A DNA stretch of 64,000 bases. It comes from Azonexus fungiphilus (GTDB lineage Bacteria > Pseudomonadota > Gammaproteobacteria > Burkholderiales > Rhodocyclaceae). The notes under the pieces were generated by a model. That model saw only the letters and a list, made by a program, of their open reading frames with translations. It did not search any database and was not told where the DNA came from. Positions 44,085 through 51,993 of this stretch are shown here, in pieces; positions within the stretch are counted from its first letter, which is position 1; each line of letters opens with the position of its first letter. Made by a program: the position numbers and the translations under genes. The DNA lies in the NCBI RefSeq assembly GCF_003634965.1, contig NZ_RBXP01000013.1:310001-374000 (forward strand), written 5' to 3'.

Positions 44085-44728
44085 ATCCAGGCGCCGCCCC
44101 GCCCTCGCTGTTCGCCCGGCTGCTCGAACGCATCTTTCCCAAGATGCCCGACTTCTTCGCGATGCTGACGCTGCAGTGCCAGCAGGTGGCGCAAACCGCC
44201 GGCCTGCTGGTCGAATTCATGGAAACCGCCGCGCCCGAAACCGGCCGCCAGATCCGCAAGGACGAACACGAGGCCGACCGGGTCAAGATCCACAACCTGC
44301 ACACGCTGAACGAGGCCTTTTCGACGCCGATCGATCGCGAGGATCTCTACCGCGCGATCATGGACCTCGACGAGATCGTCAATTACTGCAAGACCACGGT
44401 CAGCGAGATGGAAGTCCTCGGCCTGGCGCCGGACAAGCACTGCCTGGAGATGGCGATGCACATCAAGCTCGGCACCGACGCGCTGCTGCTCGGCTTCACC
44501 CGGCTGGCGACCAGCCCGGCGACAGCGGCCGACGACGCCGACGCCGCACGCAAGGCCGAGCGGCGGGTCGAGAAAGCCTATCGGCGGGCGATCGCCGACC
44601 TCTTCCAGGGCGACGACTACATCCACATGTTCAAGCGCCGCGAAATCTACCGCCACCTGTCCAACGCCGCCGACCGCATGGCGCACTGCGCCAACACGCT
44701 GCACGACATCGTCGTCAAGATGTGCTGA
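44081..44728 (+). CDS. DUF47/PhoU-like accessory protein of the Pit transporter
   Basis: 215 residues, all helical. The TIGR00153/DUF47 pattern is clear: LLERIFPKMPDFFAMLTLQCQQVAQTAGLLVEFM, then KDEHEADRVKIHNLHTLNEAFSTPIDREDLYRAIMDLDEIV. It resembles PhoU and is the standard partner of Pit, thought to gate or regulate phosphate uptake. Its ATG sits in the Pit stop region (ATGA). Confidence 0.92.
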   Translation: MNPGAAPPSLFARLLERIFPKMPDFFAMLTLQCQQVAQTAGLLVEFMETAAPETGRQIRKDEHEADRVKIHNLHTLNEAFSTPIDREDLYRAIMDLDEIVNYCKTTVSEMEVLGLAPDKHCLEMAMHIKLGTDALLLGFTRLATSPATAADDADAARKAERRVEKAYRRAIADLFQGDDYIHMFKRREIYRHLSNAADRMAHCANTLHDIVVKMC

Positions 44729-44735
44729 AACCCCG

Positions 44736-45290
44736 ATGCAGAAACTCGCCCGCAAGCTCCTCGCCAGCCTCGGCTGGACCCTCGTCGACAGCCCGGATCG
44801 CCCGCCGCGGGCGGTGCTCGTCGCCTACCCGCACACCTCCAACTGGGACGGCGTCTATGCCCTGCTGGTCAAGCTGGCGCTCGGTCTCGACGCCCACTGG
44901 GTGGGCAAGGACAGTCTTTTCCGCTGGCCCTTCGGCGGCCTGCTGCGACGCCTCGGCGGCGTCCCGGTGGATCGTCGCCGACGCAACGGCTTCGTCGACC
45001 AGATGGCGGCCGAGTTCGGGCAACGCCAGCACTTCATGCTGGTCATCGCCCCCGAAGGCACGCGGGCGCTGACCGCCGGCTGGAAAAGCGGCTTCTACCG
45101 CATCGCCGTCGCCGCCGGGGTGCCGATCGGCCTTGGCTTCGTCGATTACGCCCGGCGCGAGGCCGGCATCCTCGCCTACCTGACACCGAGCGGCGACCGC
45201 GAGCGCGACCTGGCGGCCATCGCCGCGCACTACGCCGGGCGCCCGGGCAAGCATCCCGGGCTGGCCGCCCCGGTTCGCTGGCTCGACTGA
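44736..45290 (+). CDS. Lysophospholipid acyltransferase-family protein
   Basis: 184 residues. The PlsC catalytic motif HTSNWD lies near 33-38, followed by FRWPFGG, LGGVPVDRRRRNGFVDQ and IAPEGTRA, the acceptor-binding motif. It transfers acyl groups to glycerol phosphate or related acceptors at the inner membrane. Shorter than typical PlsC (about 240), as in the 1-acyl-glycerol-3-phosphate acyltransferase-like small forms. Seven bases after DUF47, so probably co-transcribed. Confidence 0.87.
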   Translation: MQKLARKLLASLGWTLVDSPDRPPRAVLVAYPHTSNWDGVYALLVKLALGLDAHWVGKDSLFRWPFGGLLRRLGGVPVDRRRRNGFVDQMAAEFGQRQHFMLVIAPEGTRALTAGWKSGFYRIAVAAGVPIGLGFVDYARREAGILAYLTPSGDRERDLAAIAAHYAGRPGKHPGLAAPVRWLD

Positions 45291-45303
45291 GGCCGGCGGC
45301 TAC

Positions 45304-45519
45304 CTAGCCGGCGATCAGCTCGATCTCTGCACCGGCAAAGCTGACCCGCTGACCGGGCCGCAATTTTGCCCGTTTCCGGGTGTCGACCGTCGCATCGACG
45401 CAGACCTGGCCGTCGGCGATCGCCGCATGGGCGGCGCCGCCGGATTCGCACAGGCCGGTCGCCTTGAGCAGCTGGTCGAGCTGGATATGGTCGCCGCGCA
45501 CGGCAAACTGGATGGTCAT
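45304..45519 (-). CDS. Small S4-domain RNA-binding protein (YbcJ type)
   Basis: 71 residues, essentially one S4 domain: IQLDQLLKATGLCESGGAAHAAIADGQVCVDATVDTRKRAKLRPGQRVSFAG in parts. This is the YbcJ/RlbA-like class that binds structured RNA. Its ATG overlaps the LutC stop (ATGA), so it closes the lut operon although no link with lactate use is known. Confidence 0.88.
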   Translation of the reverse strand: MTIQFAVRGDHIQLDQLLKATGLCESGGAAHAAIADGQVCVDATVDTRKRAKLRPGQRVSFAGAEIELIAG

Positions 45520-46166
45520 GCGTTTTCCCCGATCACGATCAGATGCACCCGGCAGGGCCCGTGGGCGCCGAGAACGATGGTTTGCTCGATGTCGCCGGTG
45601 CGCGACGGCCCGGACACGAAATTGACGGCGCGCGGCAAGGCGCCGCGTTCGGCGCGCAGCAGCGCGAAGGCGTCTTCCATCGTGGCCACGATGCGTGCCG
45701 CCGGCACCAGCGCGATGTGCGTTTCCGGCAGCAGGCTGACCGAGGCCGGCGTCGACGCCCCGGACAGCAGCATCAGCGTGCCGGTTTCGGCAATCGCGCA
45801 GAAGCAGCCGGAAATTCCCACCGGATCGGCGTCGACCGCGACACCGCTGCGCCAGGCCAGGCCTGCCGCCGCCCAGTCGAGGCCGGCGACGTCGAGCGCC
45901 GTCACCGCCTGCGCCGGCAAGCCGAGGCCGGCGAGATAGGCGGCGACGCGCGCCGGCACCGCGGCGTAGTCGTCGACCTGCTCGACGGTGCTGGCCAGGC
46001 TCTGGGCCTTGTCACGAAAACGCGCCACCAGGTCGCCGGCCAAGGTCGGCCGCGGCCCCGGCGGATGCGCCTGCAGGCGGGCCAGCGCCGCCGCCCGGCG
46101 ACTGCCGGCATCGCCCTTGGCAAGGCCGGCGCGAACGCGGCCGAGAATCTCGTCGCGCGCGCTCAT
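45516..46166 (-). CDS. lutC: LutC-like LUD-domain protein
   Basis: 216 residues with the LUD fold: MSARDEILGRVRAGL start, GISGCFCAIAETGTLMLLSG core, LVPAARIV and SGPSRTGDIEQTIVLGAHGPCRVHLIVI end. LutC is the third subunit of the LutABC L-lactate oxidation complex. Here it is separated from lutB by two dehydrogenase genes, with overlaps at both ends, so all belong to one unit. Confidence 0.9.
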   Translation of the reverse strand: MSARDEILGRVRAGLAKGDAGSRRAAALARLQAHPPGPRPTLAGDLVARFRDKAQSLASTVEQVDDYAAVPARVAAYLAGLGLPAQAVTALDVAGLDWAAAGLAWRSGVAVDADPVGISGCFCAIAETGTLMLLSGASTPASVSLLPETHIALVPAARIVATMEDAFALLRAERGALPRAVNFVSGPSRTGDIEQTIVLGAHGPCRVHLIVIGENA

Positions 46167-47119
46167 GCGACGACGTTCCTCGGCGTGCCGGCGACGAAGG
46201 CCTCGATGTTGTCGATCAACTGGTCGGCCAGCGCCTGTATTGCCGGCCGGCTCGACCAGGCGACGTGCGGCGTGAGGATGAAGTTGGGCAGCGCCAGCAG
46301 GGCCGGATCGACCATCGGATGACCGGCGGGCGGCGGCTCGGCAGTGATCACGTCGAAACCGGCACCGGCGATCCAGCCTTCGCGCAGGGCCTGGATCAGC
46401 GCCGCTTCGTCGACGATGCCGCCGCGCGCGGTATTGATCAGCAGGGCCGAGCGCTTCATCGCCCGCAGCTCGGCGGCGCCGATCAGGTGTCGCGTCGATT
46501 CGGTCAGCGGGCAATGCAGGCTGATCGCATCGGCCTCGGCCAGGACTTCGGCAAAGGGCGTGTAGCCAGGACGGACGACCGTGGCATCGCGCTGCTCGGC
46601 GCGCAGCACGCGCATGCCGAAGGCCTCGCCAAGGCGGACGACGCCGCTGCCCAGGCTGCCCGAACCGACAACACCCAGCGTGGCGCCGTGCAGGTCGCGG
46701 ATCGGATGGTCGAACAGGCAGAACTGCTCGGCTTGCTGCCAGCGACCGGCAGCGACCGTCTCGCGCCAGGCGAAGAGATTGCGCGAGAGCGCCAGCAGCA
46801 GTGCGAAGACGTGCTCGGGAATGGTCTGCGCGGCGTAACCGCGGATGTTGCTGACGACGATGCCGCGCCGGCGGCAGGCCTCGAGGTCAACGATGTTGGT
46901 ACCGGTGGCGGCGACCGCGACCATTTTCAGCGCCGGCAGCGCGTCGACCGCAAACGCCGGCAGCGGCGCCTTGTTGACGATCGCGATGGTCGCCCCTTGC
47001 AGGCGCTCGACGACCTCGCCGGGCGCCGTCTTCGGATACTCGACCCAGGTGTGCTCGAAGGCCGGCCGGCGCACGTCGGCGACGATCGACTCGCGCTCGA
47101 GGTAAACGATCCGTTGCAT
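46163..47119 (-). CDS. D-2-hydroxyacid dehydrogenase in the lut operon
   Basis: 318 residues. The NAD-binding motif is GVVGSGSLGSGVVRL near 150, catalytic Arg is in LINTARGGIVDE near 235, Glu in ITAEPPP and His in TPHVAWSS near 285. The family covers glycerate, hydroxypyruvate and D-lactate dehydrogenases. The sequence around TIPEHVFALLLALSRNL fits the glycerate dehydrogenase HprA type. Its ATG overlaps the stop of the short aldehyde-dehydrogenase-like gene by one base. A role converting D- to oxo-acids for the Lut pathway is possible. Confidence 0.88.
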   Translation of the reverse strand: MQRIVYLERESIVADVRRPAFEHTWVEYPKTAPGEVVERLQGATIAIVNKAPLPAFAVDALPALKMVAVAATGTNIVDLEACRRRGIVVSNIRGYAAQTIPEHVFALLLALSRNLFAWRETVAAGRWQQAEQFCLFDHPIRDLHGATLGVVGSGSLGSGVVRLGEAFGMRVLRAEQRDATVVRPGYTPFAEVLAEADAISLHCPLTESTRHLIGAAELRAMKRSALLINTARGGIVDEAALIQALREGWIAGAGFDVITAEPPPAGHPMVDPALLALPNFILTPHVAWSSRPAIQALADQLIDNIEAFVAGTPRNVVA

Positions 47120-47811
47120 CAGGCGGCAGCGAAGGCAGTGCCGTACTTGCCGGCGAGTTCGCCGACACGGGCGCCGAGCGCCGCGTCGCCGACAAAGCGC
47201 AGGCGGTCGACACCGGCGGCGCACAGGCCCTCGATCACCGGCCCGTCGCCGTGCACCAGGTTGAGCACGCCGGCCGGCCAGTCGGCGCGAGTCGCCAGTT
47301 CGCACAGCGCAAAGGCCGCCGACGGCGCCTGCGGGCTCGGCTTGACGACCAGCGTCGCACCGGCGAGCAGTGCCGGCACGGCTGCCTCGACCAGCCCGGC
47401 CAGCGGCCTGCCGGCGTCGACCACCAGGCCGGCAACGCCGGTCTCGCCGACCGCCAGCGTGCGCAGCCCGGCGACCGCGGCGGCGACCTCGGCCGCCGCG
47501 TCAGCCTCGGCGCAACCGCTGTCCTGGCTGAGCAACTTGGCGAAATGGCCAGCGTAGCGCTCGAGTCCGTCGGCCAGGCGGCCCAGGCAGACCTGGCGCG
47601 CCGACAGGCCCATCGCCGCCCAGGCGCCCTGGGCATCGCGGGCGGCGGCAACCGCCTGCGCCGCTTCCCCGGCGGCACACATCGGCACGCGGTAGCGGGC
47701 CTCGCCGCTGACCGGGTTGACCACGTCGAAGAAGCGCTCGCCCATGGTCAGGCAGGCCCGGCCGTTGATCCAGAGCGGAATGGCCATCGGGCCGTCGGGT
47801 GCGAATTCCAT
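47119..47811 (-). CDS. Half-length aldehyde dehydrogenase-like protein lacking the catalytic part
   Basis: 230 residues against about 480 in the family. The N-terminal pieces are normal: PLWINGRACLTMGERFFDVVNPVSGEARYRVP and the helix AAGEAAQAVAAARDAQGAWAAMG. The central block around the usual PWN motif is shortened, then the NAD-binding part returns (VEAAVPALLAGATLVVKPSPQAPSAAFALCEL and WPAGVLNLVHGDGPVIEGL). The protein ends before the catalytic Glu and Cys. The frame is clean and tightly coupled to both neighbours, so it looks like a maintained short form, not a random fragment. Confidence 0.7.
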   Translation of the reverse strand: MEFAPDGPMAIPLWINGRACLTMGERFFDVVNPVSGEARYRVPMCAAGEAAQAVAAARDAQGAWAAMGLSARQVCLGRLADGLERYAGHFAKLLSQDSGCAEADAAAEVAAAVAGLRTLAVGETGVAGLVVDAGRPLAGLVEAAVPALLAGATLVVKPSPQAPSAAFALCELATRADWPAGVLNLVHGDGPVIEGLCAAGVDRLRFVGDAALGARVGELAGKYGTAFAAA

Positions 47812-47813
47812 CG

Positions 47814-49268
47814 TCAGTCTCGCTTTCTTGCTGCGTATTGTTCGAAAAATGTGCGGCCGCCGGCGACCGGCAGGTCGCGTGCAGCGGTCCACCCCGGCGC
47901 GAAGCCGAAAATGCGGATGCGTCCCTGGCCGTCGGCCAGCCAGTTCAGGTAACGCGCGGCGATCCGGGTCAGCGCCCGGTACAGCCGCGGCCGACCGGCG
48001 ATCCAGGCCCAGGCGCGCAGGCCGAAGCGCTCGCCCCAAGGGCGCAGGCCGCGCCGCTGCTGCTCCTGGCGCAGGCCGTGCATCAGCTCGGGCAGCGGGA
48101 TGCGCACCGGGCAGACGTTCGAGCACTGGCGGCAGCCGGTGGACGCGTGCGGCAGGTCGAGCGCGTTCTCGATGCCGGTGTACAAGGGCGTCAGCACCGA
48201 CCCCATCGGCCCCGGATAGACCCAGCCGTAAGCGTGACCGCCGAGCGAAAAATAGACCGGGCAGTGGTTCATGCAGGCGCCGCAGCGGATGCAGCGCAGG
48301 ATCTCGCGGTAGTGCGAACCGACGACGTCGGCACGACCGTTGTCGACCAGGATGAAGACGGTCTTGGTCGGCCCCTCGCTTTCGTCGTCGGCGCGCGTGC
48401 CGGTGAGCAGCGAGACATAGTTGGAGATCGTCTGGCCGGTTGCCGAACGCGGCAGCAGGCGCATCAGCGTCGCGAAGTCCTCGAGCGTCGGAACCACCTT
48501 CTCGATCCCGGTAACGACCACATGCACGCGCGGCAGCGTCGTCACCATGCGGCCGTTGCCCTCGTTGGTGACCAGCGCCGCGGTGCCGGTCTCGGCGATC
48601 AGGAAGTTGGCGCCGGAAATGCCCATGTCGGCCGACAGGAAATGCTGGCGCAGCACGCCGCGAGCTTCGCGGGTGAGCGCCGGAATGTCGTCGGAAGTGC
48701 GCGGCTGTTGCGGTCGACCGTGGTTTTCGGCAAATAATGCCTCGACCTCGGCCAGCGTCTTGTGCACCGCCGGCGCGATGATGTGCGAGGGCGCTTCGCC
48801 GGCAAGCTGGATGATGTACTCGCCGAGGTCGGTCTCGACCGGCTCGATGCCGGCGGCGGCGAGCGCGGCGTTGAGATGCGCCTCCTCGGAGAGCATCGAC
48901 TTCGACTTGGTGGCCTTGCGCACGCCGTGGCGGCGAGCGACATCGATGACCAGGTCGCAGATCTCGGCGCCGTCGCGCGCCCACAGCACCTCGGCGCCGC
49001 GCGCCCGGGCGTTTTCCTCGAAGATTTCGAGCCAGACGTCGAGATCGCCGAGAACCCGGTCGCGGATGCCGGCACAGGCATCGCGCAACTGCTCGAACTC
49101 GAGCCCGTCGTCAGGCAGCGCCGCGATAGCCTTGGCACGCTTGCCGGAGAAGAGCGGCTTGGCCTTCTGCAAGGCCTTCTGCAGCACCGGGTTGCGGGTC
49201 TTGACGGCAGCCTGGGCGGTGAACGACATCGCCTGCGAATGCGCCGCGTTGTGCCGGGTGACGCTCAT
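47814..49268 (-). CDS. lutB: LutB-like LUD and 4Fe-4S protein
   Basis: 484 residues. The LUD domain occupies the first 290 (ATKSKSMLSEEAHLNAAL, IAETGTAALVTNEGNGRM). Two cluster motifs follow, CIRCGACMNHCPVY and CRQCSNVCPVRI, then a C-terminal helical tail. LutB is the iron-sulfur core of the LutABC L-lactate dehydrogenase complex. It overlaps lutA by four bases upstream and lies two bases from the short aldehyde-dehydrogenase-like gene. Confidence 0.93.
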   Translation of the reverse strand: MSVTRHNAAHSQAMSFTAQAAVKTRNPVLQKALQKAKPLFSGKRAKAIAALPDDGLEFEQLRDACAGIRDRVLGDLDVWLEIFEENARARGAEVLWARDGAEICDLVIDVARRHGVRKATKSKSMLSEEAHLNAALAAAGIEPVETDLGEYIIQLAGEAPSHIIAPAVHKTLAEVEALFAENHGRPQQPRTSDDIPALTREARGVLRQHFLSADMGISGANFLIAETGTAALVTNEGNGRMVTTLPRVHVVVTGIEKVVPTLEDFATLMRLLPRSATGQTISNYVSLLTGTRADDESEGPTKTVFILVDNGRADVVGSHYREILRCIRCGACMNHCPVYFSLGGHAYGWVYPGPMGSVLTPLYTGIENALDLPHASTGCRQCSNVCPVRIPLPELMHGLRQEQQRRGLRPWGERFGLRAWAWIAGRPRLYRALTRIAARYLNWLADGQGRIRIFGFAPGWTAARDLPVAGGRTFFEQYAARKRD

Positions 49269-49996
49269 CGGGGCTCCTCGCCGGCAAGCACTTCGGCGAA
49301 GTGGAGGACGCGCGTCGTCTCGTCGCCGCGCCGGCGCAAGCGGCCCTCGATGTTGAGCAGGCAGCCGAGATCGCCGCCAACCACCGCATCGGCACCGGCC
49401 GCGGCAATCGATTCGCACTTGCGGTCGACGATGCGCGCCGAGATGTCGGCGTAGTTCTCCGCGAAGGCGCCGCCGAAACCGCAGCACTCCTCGCAATCGG
49501 CCATCTCGGTCAGGCTCAGGCCACGCACCCGGCCCAGCAGGGCACGCGGCTGGGCCTTGATGCCGAGACCGCGCAAGCCCTTGCACGAGTCGTGGTAAGT
49601 GACGCGGCCGGCAAACTCGCCGGGCGGCAGCAGCGGGGGCTCCTGCCCGGCAAGGAATTCGCTCAGTTCGCGGGTCCGCGCCGCCAAGGCCTGTGCCCGC
49701 GGCCCCCAGACGGGATCGTCGGCGAACAGCTTGGGATAGGTCAGGCGGATCTGCTCGGCGCAGGAGCCGGAGGGCACGACCACCGCATCGTAGGCTTCCA
49801 GCTCGGCAATCGTCTGGCGCGCCAGGTCCTCGGCAAGCGGGCGGTTTCCGGCGCTCCAGGCCGGTTGACCGCAACAGGTCTGGCCCGGCGGCACGACCAC
49901 CTCGTTGCCGCTCGCCTCGAGCAGGCGCAAGGCGGCAAAGCCCACGGCTGGGCGCATCAGGTCTACGAGGCAGGTAACGAATAAGGCGATCCGCAT
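49265..49996 (-). CDS. lutA: LutA-like protein with CCG domains
   Basis: 243 residues. Two CCG-type Cys clusters are visible: PPGQTCCGQPAW near 42-53 and ADCEECCGFGGAFAENY near 170-186, with DSCKG between. LutA/GlcF-like proteins carry Fe-S-linked redox centres and form the first subunit of LutABC. The ATG at 49996 starts the conserved MRIALFVTCLVDLMRP block. It is the first gene of the lut operon, divergent from the IclR gene with 70 bases between. Confidence 0.93.
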   Translation of the reverse strand: MRIALFVTCLVDLMRPAVGFAALRLLEASGNEVVVPPGQTCCGQPAWSAGNRPLAEDLARQTIAELEAYDAVVVPSGSCAEQIRLTYPKLFADDPVWGPRAQALAARTRELSEFLAGQEPPLLPPGEFAGRVTYHDSCKGLRGLGIKAQPRALLGRVRGLSLTEMADCEECCGFGGAFAENYADISARIVDRKCESIAAAGADAVVGGDLGCLLNIEGRLRRRGDETTRVLHFAEVLAGEEPR

Positions 49997-50024
49997 GCTA
50001 ATATTGCGCCGCACAAGAAGGCAA

Positions 50025-50040
50025 AGTAGCCAATGCTACT
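50025..50040. promoter_or_regulatory. Inverted repeat AGTAGC-CAAT-GCTACT, candidate IclR operator
   Basis: Perfect six-base arms around four bases in the 70-base gap between lutA and the iclR-type gene. Position and size fit a binding site for the divergent IclR regulator controlling both units. Confidence 0.5.
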
Positions 50041-50066
50041 CAAACCCCGCAAATAAAGGAATCCAG

Positions 50067-50855
50067 TTGTCAGAAGCAGCCGAGGGCGCCACCCGCACGC
50101 CCGGTTCGATCCAGGTCATCGAGCGCATGATGTCGCTGCTCGACGCGCTTGCCGCCGCCCCCGACGCCGCCAGCCTGAAACAGCTGGCCGGCGCCACCGA
50201 ACTGCATCCGTCGACCGCCCACCGCATCCTCGCAGCGATGTGCAACGCCCGTTTCGTCGAACGCCAGGACGCCGGCACCTATCGCCTCGGCATCCGTCTG
50301 CTCGAGCTCGGCAACATCGTCAAGTCGCGGATCAACCTGCGCGAAGTCGCCCTGCCCTACATGCAGGAACTGCACGAGAAGATCGGCGAAGCGATCAACC
50401 TCGGCGCCCGTCACGACGACGAAATCGTCTATCTCGAGCGGACCTCGTCGGGCCGCTCGCTGGTTCGCGTCGTCTATCTCGTCGGCGGCCGTGCGCCGCT
50501 GCACCTGACCTCGCTCGGCAAGCTCTTCCTCGCCGCCGAGGGCACCCAGCGCGTCCGCGAATATGCCCGCCGCACCGGCCTGCCGGGCAAGACGCCGCAC
50601 TCGCTGACCACCCTCGAAGGCCTCGAGAAGGAACTCGACAAGGTCCGTCGCCACGGCATCGCCTACGACGACGAGGAAGCCGAACTCGGCCTCAAGTGCG
50701 TCGCCGCGCCGATCCACGACGACGAAGGCCATGTCGTGGCGGCGCTGTCGGTCTCGGCACCGGCCGACCGCCACGACCCCGACTGGGCCCGCCAGGTCCG
50801 GGAAACCGCCGACGCCGTATCGCAGGCCCTCGGCTACACCGGCCCGCGCAAATGA
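50067..50855 (+). CDS. IclR-family transcriptional regulator of the lut operon
   Basis: 262 residues from a TTG preceded by AAGGA at ideal distance; no ATG fits. The N-terminal winged helix includes SLKQLAGATELHPSTAHRILAAM, and the C-terminal IclR effector domain follows (GEAINLGARHDDEIVYLERTSSG, TSLGKLFLA, and GLKCVAAPIHDDEGHVVAALSVS). Divergent from lutA, so it probably represses or activates the lut operon in response to a small organic acid. A palindromic candidate operator lies between. Confidence 0.9.
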   Translation: MSEAAEGATRTPGSIQVIERMMSLLDALAAAPDAASLKQLAGATELHPSTAHRILAAMCNARFVERQDAGTYRLGIRLLELGNIVKSRINLREVALPYMQELHEKIGEAINLGARHDDEIVYLERTSSGRSLVRVVYLVGGRAPLHLTSLGKLFLAAEGTQRVREYARRTGLPGKTPHSLTTLEGLEKELDKVRRHGIAYDDEEAELGLKCVAAPIHDDEGHVVAALSVSAPADRHDPDWARQVRETADAVSQALGYTGPRK

Positions 50856-50879
50856 AAACGGGCTGCCCAGGGCAGCCCG
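50855..50879 (-). terminator. Intrinsic terminator of the PBP7 gene
   Basis: On the minus strand CGGGCTGCCC-T-GGGCAGCCCG followed by TTTT, which overlaps the IclR stop codon. On the plus strand it lacks a T-run. Confidence 0.75.
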
Positions 50880-50906
50880 CATCGCTTCACCTTGCCGCCA
50901 GGCGGC

Positions 50907-51890
50907 TCAGGTCGGCCGCGTCACCTTGGCCAGCGAAGCACTCTCCATCCAGCGCTTGATCCGGTTGGCATCACCGACGCGGGTCATCTTGCCCTGCGAA
51001 TCGAGCAGCACGATGACCACCGGCTTGTCGGCAACCCAGGCCTGCATCACCAGGCAACGCCCGGCTTCGGAAATGTAGCCGGTCTTCGACAGGCCGATCT
51101 GCCAGTTGTCGCTACGCACCAGCGCATTGGTGTTGCCGAAGGTCTGGATGCGCCCGTTGAGTTCGATCTTGGCCTCGGCGGTAGTCGAGAACATGCGGAT
51201 CTGCGGGTAACGGGCCGCGGCGGCAACCATCCGCGCCAGATCGTGGGCGGTGGACACGTTGTTGCTGGAAAGACCGGTCGGCTCCTCGAAGCGCGAATCG
51301 AACATGCCGAGCGAGCGCGCCTTGCGGTTCATCGCCTCGACGAAGGCGCGCAGGCCACCCGGATAATGCCGGCCGAGCGCGTTCGCCGCGCGATTCTCGG
51401 AAGACATCAGGGCCAGCAGCATCGCCGTCTCGCGGGTCATCGTCGTCCCGACCGGCAGGCGCGAGCGCGTGCCCTTGAGATCATCGATGTCCTCGTGGCC
51501 GATGCTGATCACCTCATCGAGCCCGAGCCCGGCATCGAGCACGACCATCGCCGTCATCAGCTTGGAGATCGAGGCGATCGGCACGACGGCGTCGGGCTGC
51601 TTCTCGACCAGCGCCTTGCCGCTGTTCTGGTCGATCACCAGCGCCGCCGACGACTGGATCGCCAGGCGCGCCGGATCGTCGCTGACGGCAACGTGACGCA
51701 CCGGCCCGGCATTCTTGCGGGCGACCTTCTTCTTGCTTGCCTGGGTCTTCTTGGCCACCGGTTTCTTGGCCACCGACGATTTCGCCACGGTCTTCTTGGT
51801 GGCCTGCGCCTCGGCCTTGGCGGCCAGGGTCGGCAGGGGGGCTGCGATCAGTGAAAATGACGCCAGCAAGGCAAGTAGTTTTCGCCGCAT
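50907..51890 (-). CDS. pbpG: D-alanyl-D-alanine endopeptidase (PBP7/PbpG type)
   Basis: 327 residues. After the signal peptide comes a Lys/Ala-rich stretch (about 28-62: TKKTVAKSSVAKKPVAKKTQ then ASKKKVARK), then the S11 peptidase domain. Its active-site motifs are SISKLM (SxxK), SSEN (SxN) and LSKTGY (KTG). It cleaves peptidoglycan cross-links in the periplasm. The basic, repetitive linker is reminiscent of histone-H1-like tails and may bind teichoic or nucleic acid-like polymers or the wall. Confidence 0.92.
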   Translation of the reverse strand: MRRKLLALLASFSLIAAPLPTLAAKAEAQATKKTVAKSSVAKKPVAKKTQASKKKVARKNAGPVRHVAVSDDPARLAIQSSAALVIDQNSGKALVEKQPDAVVPIASISKLMTAMVVLDAGLGLDEVISIGHEDIDDLKGTRSRLPVGTTMTRETAMLLALMSSENRAANALGRHYPGGLRAFVEAMNRKARSLGMFDSRFEEPTGLSSNNVSTAHDLARMVAAAARYPQIRMFSTTAEAKIELNGRIQTFGNTNALVRSDNWQIGLSKTGYISEAGRCLVMQAWVADKPVVIVLLDSQGKMTRVGDANRIKRWMESASLAKVTRPT

Positions 51891-51993
51891 GGATAGGCTC
51901 CGGATAATAGCCGCAGATTCTATCCGAGTTTATCAACGTGGTTCAAAATTTCAATCAAACCATGAGGATAGCGGCGAAAACTCAAGCTCCTTT

